A stretch of DNA of 64,000 nt from Chloroflexota bacterium. GTDB taxonomy: Bacteria; Chloroflexota; UBA11872. The position numbers and the translations under genes were made by a program. Positions 8,701 through 15,550 of the stretch are shown piece after piece (the stretch's first letter is position 1; every line of letters starts with the position of its first letter). The DNA is taken from assembly GCA_022824495.1 (NCBI GenBank), contig JAJDZU010000024.1, positions 1 to 64,000 on the forward strand. The letters run 5' to 3'. Below the pieces are notes generated by a model. That model worked only from the letters and a program-made list of their open reading frames with translations, had not been told where the DNA came from and did no database searches.

Positions 8701-9252
8701 TCACATTCGCGACCGTAGTTCGGCGATCAACTGCTCGGGCTCGGCTACGCCCAGCCAGACGCGGTCCACCCGCAGGAAGGGGAACAGCCAGGGGGTCCCC
8801 ATGCGCACGCGCCGCCGCAGGCTGACTTCCACCGCTCGCTCCAGGCGCCCCAGGCTGAACTCACGCCGCCGATAAGAAGGCGAAACGCCATAGCTGGATC
8901 GGGGCCGAGCGATCGGCCCGCCGACCAGATCAATGTCGGCGTACGGTATCGCGGTATCCACCAGAAACCCCACCCGCAAGTACAAGTCGTCCGCGCGTAG
9001 CTCCACAAATCCGTCACTGGCCGCGCGGAAGATGGCCACGATAAAGGGCACCACCGCAAACAGGGCCAGCGCCGTGGCCAGGTTGACGGAACGGCCCGGC
9101 GAGTCCGCCGGATTGCCCACGGCGCGCATGAGCGCAAAGCCCCCCAGCAGCGCCACGCCGCCAGCCAACAGGTAGAGCGCGTTACGGTCCACGCCGGTGC
9201 TCAGCCGCCAGCGGCGGCCGCGTGCGTCCAGCGGGGCCGGCTCAGGCGCCAT
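8701..9252 (-). CDS. membrane protein with two transmembrane segments and a PH-like C-terminal region
   Basis: Family not recognised with certainty. The start is set at the ATG 9252, which overlaps the stop of the Nudix gene; the longer frame is a shadow of that gene. The 183-residue product has two hydrophobic segments near residues 25-45 and 60-80 and then a soluble domain beginning 'GFVELRADDLYLRVGFL', ending with a long basic stretch. The strand pattern after the membrane pair resembles bPH/YdbT-like domains ('VELRADDLYLR'), but this is a weak match. It ends just before the cytochrome gene. Confidence 0.6.
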   Translation of the reverse strand: MAPEPAPLDARGRRWRLSTGVDRNALYLLAGGVALLGGFALMRAVGNPADSPGRSVNLATALALFAVVPFIVAIFRAASDGFVELRADDLYLRVGFLVDTAIPYADIDLVGGPIARPRSSYGVSPSYRRREFSLGRLERAVEVSLRRRVRMGTPWLFPFLRVDRVWLGVAEPEQLIAELRSRM

Positions 9253-10198
9253 GCAGACCCTCCATGCGGTCGATGGCCTGCGTGCCCAGCAGGCGCACGT
9301 TGTCGCGAATGTCGGGGCGGCAAAGCGCCTCGCGGTCAAACCATCCCACCCCGCGGTGTTCGGCGTTCGCTTGTCGAATTGTCCCGTCCACCGGGCGGAC
9401 AAAGTAGACCAGGTCGACGAGCGCGCGGTCATCCCCGATTTCGTGCAGCAGGAGAGTCTCCGGCCCGGGCAGGACGTGAACCCCCTGCTGGTCGATCACG
9501 GGACGCTCGGCCACGATCTCGATTTCAAAGCCCGTCTCCTCGCGCGCCTCGCGGTGCAGCGCCTCAATCGGGTCTTCATTGGGCTCGATGTGCCCGCCGA
9601 AAGGGAGCCACATGCGGAACTTGCGGTGGTTGAACAGCAGAACCTTTCCGTCACGCACGAGATAGCCCGAGCTGGTGAATCGTTTGTCGACGGCCGCTTC
9701 CATCTGATTGCGGCGTTCGCCCGCGGATTGTACGGACGACGCCGGTCCAGCGTTCTCCATGCGGTCGATCGCCCTGGCGCCCAGCCAGCGCACATCGCGG
9801 GTAAGGGCGGGATCGCAGAGCGCCTGGCGGTCAAACCAACGCATCTCGCTGTGCTCGGACTCCGCCAGCCGCTGCGCGCCGCCGACCGGACGGACGAAGT
9901 AGATCAGGTCGATGTGGACGTGTCCCGGCTCGATGTCCTCCAGCAGGATGGTCTCCGGCGCCGGCAGCACGTGAAGCCACGGCTGGTGGATCTCCGGTCG
10001 CTCCGCCACGATTTCGATGTCGAACCCGGTCTCCTCGCGCGCCTCACGGTGCAGGGCCTCGACAGGATCCTCGTTGGGCTCGATGTGCCCGCCAAAAGGC
10101 AGCCACATGCGCAGCTTGCGGTGGTTGACCAGCAGGACCTTGCCGTCACGGACGAGGAACCCCGTGCTCGTGAAGTGTCTGTCGACGGCCGCCACCAC
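9242..10198 (-). CDS. double Nudix hydrolase (two fused Nudix domains)
   Basis: Contains two complete, closely similar Nudix domains. Each has the box 'GGHIEPNEDPxEALHREARE' followed by ETGF, so both catalytic helices look intact; family members hydrolyse nucleoside diphosphates linked to another group. The start is set at GTG 10198 because it aligns with the internal ATG (9703) that begins domain 2, and the longer frame would run into the tmRNA gene. About 35 residues between the domains correspond to the upstream leader of copy 1 (shared CGCGGATTGTACGG), so the linker is former non-coding DNA. Domain 2 could also be translated separately from 9703. The substrate is unknown. Confidence 0.8.
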   Translation of the reverse strand: MVAAVDRHFTSTGFLVRDGKVLLVNHRKLRMWLPFGGHIEPNEDPVEALHREAREETGFDIEIVAERPEIHQPWLHVLPAPETILLEDIEPGHVHIDLIYFVRPVGGAQRLAESEHSEMRWFDRQALCDPALTRDVRWLGARAIDRMENAGPASSVQSAGERRNQMEAAVDKRFTSSGYLVRDGKVLLFNHRKFRMWLPFGGHIEPNEDPIEALHREAREETGFEIEIVAERPVIDQQGVHVLPGPETLLLHEIGDDRALVDLVYFVRPVDGTIRQANAEHRGVGWFDREALCRPDIRDNVRLLGTQAIDRMEGLHGA

Positions 10199-10254
10199 CT
10201 CAGTGCCGCGTGCGCGCGCGGATTGTACGGGCGGCGGCAGTCCCGTCGCCGCAT

Positions 10255-10610
10255 TGGTGGAGATGGGGGCGAGTTGAACGCCCCGTCCAGAACCTGTCAC
10301 CCCGATGCATCTACAGGTTTAGCCGGACTCTTAAGGTCTCGCCGTGGCGTCGCTATCCGGCCGCAACGGCGCACGACCAGCCCGCGTGCCTTAGTCGGTC
10401 TATGCGGGCGCCTTGACCGACGCACCCTAGATTCCTTGCGCCCGGAACGCCCCGCTAGGGACGGGCCGGCCGGACGTCGCGGGGCTTAAGCCGCGAGCGG
10501 GAGCTGTTGCTCTTCGCCAGTTACTTGATTGCCAGGGGGATTTACGAGCTCCCTAGCAGGCTCGACCTGCAGCATCGGACTTCGGGGCTCTGTCAAAACC
10601 CGTCATCCCC
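10255..10610 (-). ncRNA. ssrA: transfer-messenger RNA (tmRNA)
   Basis: Rescues stalled ribosomes with SmpB. The 5' end GGGGATG (10610 inward) pairs with CATCTCC at the 3' end, followed by A and an encoded CCA (10255-10257). The T arm reads GGGCG-TTCAACT-CGCCC. The tag frame ends at TAA (10486-10488) and can be read as GNQVTGEEQQLPLAA, with the usual LAA degradation tail; the resume codon (GGC at 10531-10533) is my estimate. The gene follows smpB by 12 nt in the same direction, a common arrangement. Length is 356 nt. Confidence 0.92.
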
Positions 10611-10622
10611 GCTGTGAAGACC

Positions 10623-11114
10623 TCAGCGCACGTAGCGAGCGATCTGCCGCGCCGCTTCGCGCGCTCGAATCTTCTCCCGATTATCGTACCGTCGCAGGCC
10701 GCGCACCAGTCCAATTTCCAGCTTGGCCCAGCCGCGGGCCAGGAACAGCCGCAACGGAATGGCGGTGCGACCCTTGGCGTTGATGTGTCCGGCCAGCATG
10801 TCGATCTCCGCTCGATGAAGGAGCAAGCGGCGCGGCCGGTCGGGATCGTGGTTGGCATGCGCCGCCGGCTTGTAACGCGCGATATGCACGTCGCGCAGAA
10901 ACGCCTCGCCCTCCTCCACGGTGATGAACCCCTGCGCCAGGCTGACCGAGCCGTTGCGGATGCTCTTGATCTCGGACCCGCGCAGCTCAATGCCCGCGGT
11001 CAGCGAGTCCAGCACCTCGTAGTCGCGGCGCGCACGGCGATTGACGGCCACCGTGCGCTGGCCCGACGGGACCGGCGTGGGACCTGCCCGGCGTCTACGC
11101 CGCTTTCGTGCCAC
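10623..11114 (-). CDS. smpB: SsrA-binding protein
   Basis: Binds tmRNA and brings it to stalled ribosomes. The core is conserved: 'RRARRDYEVLDSLTAGIELRGSEIKSI', 'GSVSLAQGFITVEEGEAFL' and 'LARGWAKLEIGLVRGLRRYD', ending in the basic tail 'KIRAREAARQIARYVR'. The GTG at 11114 is chosen over the ATG at 11153 because AGGAAAA lies just upstream and the product (163 aa, starting MARKRRRRR) then matches the usual size. It sits immediately before ssrA on the same strand. Confidence 0.95.
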   Translation of the reverse strand: MARKRRRRRAGPTPVPSGQRTVAVNRRARRDYEVLDSLTAGIELRGSEIKSIRNGSVSLAQGFITVEEGEAFLRDVHIARYKPAAHANHDPDRPRRLLLHRAEIDMLAGHINAKGRTAIPLRLFLARGWAKLEIGLVRGLRRYDNREKIRAREAARQIARYVR

Positions 11115-11200
11115 GTTTTCCTGGTGCGCGCTCCGCGCCTGCCAAAAGCCCAACGGCCTGGCACGCGCATTCTGCCGTGGCCGTCGGCGCTAGCGGCCGG

Positions 11201-11458
11201 TCAGACCGTCGCGAAGCCCCGTGCGGCCGGCGCCTCAACCATGTCGCTCATCAGCTTGGGCAGCGCCATCGTATGGCTGCACGTGCGCCAGCCCTGGAAG
11301 AACTCGCAGTTGCAGGTCCAGGATCCGTCAGCGTAGGTAACGATGTGACTACTGTTATCTCCCTCGAACCGGACACGGAGCGACTCGACGTGCACGCGCT
11401 CCGGCTCGGTGGCGTATTGATGCGCCTTTTGCACCTTGCTGATCAGGCTGGATTGCAC
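11201..11458 (-). CDS. small SWIM zinc-finger protein
   Basis: An 85-residue protein whose C-terminal half contains 'CNCEFFQGWRTCSH', matching the CxC...CxH metal-binding pattern of SWIM domains, which bind DNA or protein partners. The start is the GTG at 11458, preceded by a strong AGGAGG site 7 nt upstream; the longer frame lacks such a site. 'VHVESLRVRFEGDNSSHIVTY' forms the beta strands before the finger. No other domain is present, so it is a stand-alone finger. It lies upstream of smpB, and a minus-strand terminator separates it from the phosphoesterase gene. Confidence 0.75.
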   Translation of the reverse strand: MQSSLISKVQKAHQYATEPERVHVESLRVRFEGDNSSHIVTYADGSWTCNCEFFQGWRTCSHTMALPKLMSDMVEAPAARGFATV

Positions 11459-11495
11459 CCTGGAACCTCCTCGGCGGCATCGCCGCGCCGAAACC

Positions 11496-11523
11496 AAAAA
11501 CGCCCGGCCGCACGGGCCGGGCG
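11496..11523 (-). terminator. Rho-independent terminator
   Basis: A perfect 9-bp GC stem (CGCCCGGCC/GGCCGGGCG at 11501-11509 and 11515-11523) with a 5-nt loop is followed, on the minus strand, by five T residues (11496-11500). It lies about 95 nt downstream of the phosphoesterase stop and just before the SWIM gene, so it should end the phosphoesterase/murD-side transcript. Confidence 0.8.
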
Positions 11524-11618
11524 TATCACGCCACGAGAACCGACGCCCGCCCCCTCACAGTGTGGACTCTCGGTTCATGTTTCGAGTATAGCCCCGCCCG
11601 ACCGGCGGGGCCGTCCGG

Positions 11619-12356
11619 CTACGAACCGTAGTGCAACCGGAATGCCAGCCGCTCGGGCAGTCCCGCCGCGAACATGGCGGCCTGGGTGGCGGCGATGTCA
11701 TACGCCACCCGGTGAAACGTAAAGCGACCGGTCGCCGGCTCGTAGTGTGCGTAGGCCGCGCGCGGATCGCCGTCCCGCGGCTGTCCCACGCTGCCGGGAT
11801 TGAAGATCAGGCGGTCGGCCTCAGCGTCGATGGCGTCCTTGTCATTGGGCACGGTCGCGGAAAAGGCGCCGACCCCGCGGGCACCTTCGTGCCAGCGAAA
11901 CGTAATCGGCACGTGCGTGTGACCCACCAGGCAGACCTGCGTGCCGAAGTAGCCGAAGTTGATCTCCGCCAGGCGTACGTTCGTCAGGTACTCCCAGAGT
12001 GGATCGCGCGGGCTGCCGTGGGCCACGTGCACCGAGCCGAAGACCGACGAGGTGTCGAGCCCCATCAGGTACTCGCGGGTCTCGTGCTCCAGCGTCGCGT
12101 CCGTCCATTGACAGGCGGCGCGCGCGTCGGCGTTGAAGACTGCCAAGTCCGCCTGGCCGGTAGAGCCCCAGTCGTGATTGCCCGCCAGCGAACGAAACGG
12201 CAGCGATCGCAGCAACTGCACGACCTCGTTGGGATGCGGACCGTAGCCCACCAGGTCCCCCAGCGACCAGATCTCGTCCACCGATCCGGCATCCGCCAGC
12301 ACGGCCTCCAGCGCCGGCAGGTTGCCGTGGACGTCCGCAATGATCAGCACGCGCAC
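11619..12356 (-). CDS. metallophosphoesterase (YfcE/MJ0936-like)
   Basis: Calcineurin-like phosphoesterase, 245 aa, with the full metal-site series in order: 'IIADVHGN' (DxH), 'SLGDLVGYGPHP' (GDxxG), 'LAGNHDWG' (GNHD), 'VAHGSP' and 'VGHTHVP' (GHxH). These predict a two-metal phosphodiesterase or phosphatase acting in the cytoplasm; the substrate is not clear. It lies downstream of murD in the same direction with a gap of about 60 nt, and a terminator follows it. Confidence 0.9.
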   Translation of the reverse strand: MRVLIIADVHGNLPALEAVLADAGSVDEIWSLGDLVGYGPHPNEVVQLLRSLPFRSLAGNHDWGSTGQADLAVFNADARAACQWTDATLEHETREYLMGLDTSSVFGSVHVAHGSPRDPLWEYLTNVRLAEINFGYFGTQVCLVGHTHVPITFRWHEGARGVGAFSATVPNDKDAIDAEADRLIFNPGSVGQPRDGDPRAAYAHYEPATGRFTFHRVAYDIAATQAAMFAAGLPERLAFRLHYGS

Positions 12357-12416
12357 TGGCGAGCCTCCGCTGGCTGTGAACCGGCAGGCGCGCCGGCATG
12401 CCTCATTATGCGGCCG

Positions 12417-13730
12417 TCACCTGCCGGGGGACTCGGACGTCGGTTGCAGTCCGCGATCCCGCAAACGGGCCACGAACTGATCGCCACGGTCGAATTCGTT
12501 GCTGAAGAGCCCAAACGAGGCGCACGCCGGCGACAGCAGCACCGCGTCGCCCGGTCGGGCCAGTTCGAGCGCCCGGTCCACGGCCTCCGCCATGTCGTCC
12601 GCGTCCGAGATCCGGCAGCCGGTCAACTGCGGTCGCAATCGGTCGGTCCCGCGGCCCGGCAGCAGCACCACCCCGCGCAGGCCGTCGGCTGCGCGCAGGC
12701 GCTCGGCCAGGGGCGCAAAGTCCAGGCGCTTGTCGGACCCGCCCGCGATCAGCACCCATGGCCCGGGGATGGAAGCCAGGGCGGCCAGCGCGGCCTCCGG
12801 CGTCGTCGCCGTGGTGTCGTTGTACACACGCATGCCGTCGATAAATCCCACCAGTTCCTGCCGAGCCGCAACGCCGCCAAAGCCGCGCACCGCGCGTTCG
12901 ATCGCGACGTCGTCCACCCCCGCCTGCCGGGCGGCCGCGGCCGCCAGCGCCAGGTTGGCGCGGTTATGGCGACCCACCAGGGGCGCACTTCCCCATCCCG
13001 GCGGCGCCTGCTCGAGGTCAGGGCGCACCACGGTGCCACCGGCCCGCGCCGCGAACCAGTCCGGCCAGCCGCTCCCCGCTGGGATCACGGCCCAGTTGTC
13101 GGCGCGCTGGTTGGCCACCAGCGGCAGCTTGGCCTCGGCGTAGGCCTGCATGTCGGGGTAACGGTCCAGGTGGTCGGCCATCAGGTTGGTCACAATGGCG
13201 CCGCGCGTGCGCAGCCCGGTGCCCGCCAGCCCTTCCAACTGGGCGCTGGAGAGCTCCAGCACCACCGTCGATCCAGGCCGAATCTCGTGCAATTGGGCAA
13301 GTGCCGAGACGCGCATGTTCCCGGCCAGGACCGGCCGTTCGCCGCCCGCGGCCAGCATCGCGTGCAGCGCCGTGGCGGTGGTCGTCTTGCCGCGCGTGCC
13401 CGTGACGCCGATCACGCGCGCCTGTCGGCACCAGCGCAGAAACAGCGTGAACTCCATCTCGATATACGCCCCGGCGTCGCGGGCGGCCCGCAGGTACGGT
13501 GAGCCCGCCGGCACGGCCGGATTGCGTACCACGATGTCGGCGCGCTCGAAGTCGCCCGCGTCGTGCCGGCCCAGCACGTAGCGCACGCCCTGGGTTCCCA
13601 GGGCGGCCAGGCTGGGCGCCAATTCGACCTCCGATCGCAGGTCCGTCACCACCAGGTCGGCTCCGTGGTCGCGCATGAAGCGCGCCACGCCCAGGCCGCC
13701 GCTTTGCACGCCCAGGCCCATGACCACCAC
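12417..13730 (-). CDS. murD: UDP-N-acetylmuramoylalanine--D-glutamate ligase
   Basis: Adds D-Glu to UDP-MurNAc-L-Ala in cytoplasmic peptidoglycan synthesis. The N-terminal Rossmann motif 'VVMGLGVQSGGLGVARFM', the ATP-binding P-loop 'VIGVTGTRGKTTTATAL', 'VVLELSSAQLEGL', 'VGRHNRANLALAAAAA' and 'VYNDTTATTPEAALAAL' follow the Mur-ligase order. It is 437 aa, typical for MurD. The start used is GTG 13730; the frame stays open upstream, where only ATT/ATC/CTG codons are available. It is not part of an mra/dcw cluster here, since no other mur or fts genes adjoin it. Confidence 0.93.
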   Translation of the reverse strand: MVVMGLGVQSGGLGVARFMRDHGADLVVTDLRSEVELAPSLAALGTQGVRYVLGRHDAGDFERADIVVRNPAVPAGSPYLRAARDAGAYIEMEFTLFLRWCRQARVIGVTGTRGKTTTATALHAMLAAGGERPVLAGNMRVSALAQLHEIRPGSTVVLELSSAQLEGLAGTGLRTRGAIVTNLMADHLDRYPDMQAYAEAKLPLVANQRADNWAVIPAGSGWPDWFAARAGGTVVRPDLEQAPPGWGSAPLVGRHNRANLALAAAAARQAGVDDVAIERAVRGFGGVAARQELVGFIDGMRVYNDTTATTPEAALAALASIPGPWVLIAGGSDKRLDFAPLAERLRAADGLRGVVLLPGRGTDRLRPQLTGCRISDADDMAEAVDRALELARPGDAVLLSPACASFGLFSNEFDRGDQFVARLRDRGLQPTSESPGR

Positions 13731-14002
13731 GCGCCGACCGCGCAGCGCGCCGGGATCCTGTGCCCAGGCAGGCTGTGAAGAGTCGTTCAGATCGATTCCG
13801 CCTGTTGATCGAGCGTTAATCGCAGCGACAAACGGTTATGACAACTCGCGCCGGGAATATCAAGGATTTCGCCCTCGACATCGCGAAAGGCCGAACGATC
13901 TACGGACGCTTTGTCCACGTTATGAAGCAACAAAAGCTCCCGCCTCCAACGCCTTGAAATCAACCGGCGACCCGCCGGCTGCGGACGCTACCAGATTCAG
14001 TG

Positions 14003-14030
14003 TTGACGAAATCGTACCGAGACTTACACT
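14003..14030 (+). promoter_or_regulatory. possible sigma-70-type promoter
   Basis: TTGACG (14003-14008) and TACACT (14025-14030) are separated by 16 nt and lie upstream of a tiny ORF, a GC hairpin and the unknown gene at 14229. The match is by eye only. Confidence 0.4.
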
Positions 14031-14087
14031 GGTCCCAGTGCGGCAACGATTCGGACGTTGCTGCATAACGGGTTCAGGGAGGACGGT

Positions 14088-14123
14088 TTGATCGTGAGGC
14101 GTTACCACCGTCATCGCGATTAA
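14088..14123 (+). CDS. possible leader peptide
   Basis: An 11-codon ORF (TTG start; MIVRRYHRHRD) follows an AGGGAGG site at 14076-14082 by five bases. It is rich in Arg and His and ends ten bases before a strong hairpin. An RBS, short peptide and terminator-like stem in a row suggest attenuation of the downstream gene, but the ORF is too short for coding statistics. GTG at 14094 is an alternative start. Confidence 0.35.
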   Translation: MIVRRYHRHRD

Positions 14124-14132
14124 CTGAGACAT

Positions 14133-14157
14133 ACGCTCGCCCCCTCGGGGCGAGCGT
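14133..14157 (+). terminator. GC hairpin, terminator or attenuator
   Basis: An 11-bp perfect stem (ACGCTCGCCCC at 14133-14143 with its complement at 14147-14157) closes a 3-nt loop and is followed by the T-rich TGTTGTG. It sits between a possible leader peptide and the gene at 14229, so it could either end a short upstream transcript or act as an attenuator. Confidence 0.55.
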
Positions 14158-14228
14158 TGTTGTGTCAAGGGACCGAACCGTCTGCCTGGCGCTACGCAGG
14201 AACCACATGCACGGCGGGGAGGCACGGC

Positions 14229-14639
14229 ATGGCATCGGACTGCTCAACGTTTCACTCGGCGCTTTCCTGGTACTCAGGCAGACTCTCGGAGAAGAGGCGA
14301 TTCCCACCCGCGGAAGTCAAACGCCACCTGCGGTGGCTGCGTGAATTCGGCGAGTCGTTCCCCCAGCGCATGGATCCTGCCAACATCGGCCAGCGCGAAG
14401 TCGTGCTCTATTTCGCCGAGCACTGCGACGACTTTGGCGACCCGGTCGAGTGGTACTACCGCTATAAGGCAATCGAGACGTTCTACGAGGACATGTCGTC
14501 CGAGTTGGACATGCCCAACAACCAGATCAAGGGCCTGTACGACGAATCCGATCTCGACCCCGAACTGCTCGAGCGGATTCCCGATCGCCCGCGCATGGCT
14601 CCGGTGGACTGGTCGCGCGACGAACGCCACATGTACTAG
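14229..14639 (+). CDS. hypothetical protein, acidic, soluble
   Basis: Family not recognised. The ATG at 14229 has GGGGAGG upstream and avoids running through the hairpin at 14133-14157, so it is preferred over the longer frame. The 136-residue product begins 'MASDCSTFHSALSWYSGRL', is mostly helical in appearance, has no membrane segment, and has an acidic C-terminal half ('ESDLDPELLERIPDRP'). It lies upstream of panB in the same direction with about 90 nt between, and possibly downstream of a leader/attenuator. No catalytic motif is visible. Confidence 0.6.
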   Translation: MASDCSTFHSALSWYSGRLSEKRRFPPAEVKRHLRWLREFGESFPQRMDPANIGQREVVLYFAEHCDDFGDPVEWYYRYKAIETFYEDMSSELDMPNNQIKGLYDESDLDPELLERIPDRPRMAPVDWSRDERHMY

Positions 14640-14727
14640 CCGGCGTCGCCAGGCCATCGGCCCGGCGACGTTCCATTCGGGGCCGCGCTACCATCCGGTC
14701 ACGCCGCGACGCGCCTGGGTCTGACCG

Positions 14728-15549
14728 TTGACGGTTTCCGAATTCCGCGCGCGCAAGGGCGCCGAGGACTCCCTGGTCTGCGTCACCGCCTACGACGCGC
14801 CCTTCGCCCGGCTGGCCGAGCGGGCCGGCGTGGATGCGCTCCTGGTTGGCGACAGCGTGGGTCGCACGGTGCTCGGGCACGCCAACGAGTTGCCGGTCAC
14901 GGTCGACGACATCCTGCATCACACCGCCGCCGTGACCCGCGCGGTCACGTCCACGCTGGTGATCGCGGACCTTCCCTATATGTCCTATGCCACCGGCGAC
15001 ATCGCCCTGCGAAACGCCGCCCGGCTGCTACAGGCGGGCGGCGCGGACGCTGTCAAGCTGGAGGGCGGCGCGGAAACTGCGGACGTGACCGAAGCTCTCA
15101 CCAGCCGGGGGTTTCCCGTGATGGCCCACGTGGGCCTCACGCCGCAGACGGCCCACGCGCTGGGCGGCTATCGCGTCCAGGGCGTCAGGCTCTCGGCCGC
15201 CCAGGCCATCGTGGACGGCGCCCGCGCCCAGGCCGACGCCGGCGCCTTCGCCATCGTGCTGGAACTCATCCCCGCCGGACTGGCCCGGGCGATGACCGAG
15301 CACATGGACATTCCAACCATCGGAATCGGCGCCGGCCCGCACTGCGACGGCCAGATTCAAGTGCTCCACGACCTGTTCGGCTTCGCCGAGACCACGCACC
15401 GGCACACGCGCGTCTTCGCGGACGTTGCCGGGCTGGTCGAGTCCGCCTTGGCCGACTACGCCCGCGACGTTCGCCACGGCCGGTTCCCCGCGCCCGAACA
15501 GAACTTCAAGGGCAACCGCGGAGTCCTGGACCGCCTGAAGTTTGACTGA
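14728..15549 (+). CDS. panB: 3-methyl-2-oxobutanoate hydroxymethyltransferase
   Basis: First committed enzyme of pantothenate/CoA synthesis, transferring a hydroxymethyl group from methylene-THF to 2-ketoisovalerate. Typical TIM-barrel motifs are 'VTAYDAPFARLAERAGVDALLVGDS', here split into 'VTAYDAPFA' and 'LLVGDSVG' with the metal-binding Asp, then 'DLPYMSY', 'AVKLEGG' and 'VMAHVGLTPQ'. Length is 273 aa. TTG at 14728 is the best available start; no strong ribosome site is seen. panC/panD are not adjacent. Confidence 0.93.
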   Translation: MTVSEFRARKGAEDSLVCVTAYDAPFARLAERAGVDALLVGDSVGRTVLGHANELPVTVDDILHHTAAVTRAVTSTLVIADLPYMSYATGDIALRNAARLLQAGGADAVKLEGGAETADVTEALTSRGFPVMAHVGLTPQTAHALGGYRVQGVRLSAAQAIVDGARAQADAGAFAIVLELIPAGLARAMTEHMDIPTIGIGAGPHCDGQIQVLHDLFGFAETTHRHTRVFADVAGLVESALADYARDVRHGRFPAPEQNFKGNRGVLDRLKFD

Positions 15550-15550
15550 T

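Noticed and set aside
11631-13502. 623-codon plus-strand ORF opposite the phosphoesterase and murD
   Set aside because: It is the antisense shadow of two well-supported genes; the translation is rich in Arg, Gln and His with no domain.
13838-13957. 39-codon ORF 'MTTRAGNIKDFALDIAKGRT...' between murD and the leader unit
   Set aside because: It looks protein-like but has no ribosome site, and cannot be told from chance at this size.
13920-14225. 101-codon minus-strand ORF through the hairpin at 14133
   Set aside because: It would have to be translated through a strong terminator-like stem and has no clear start.
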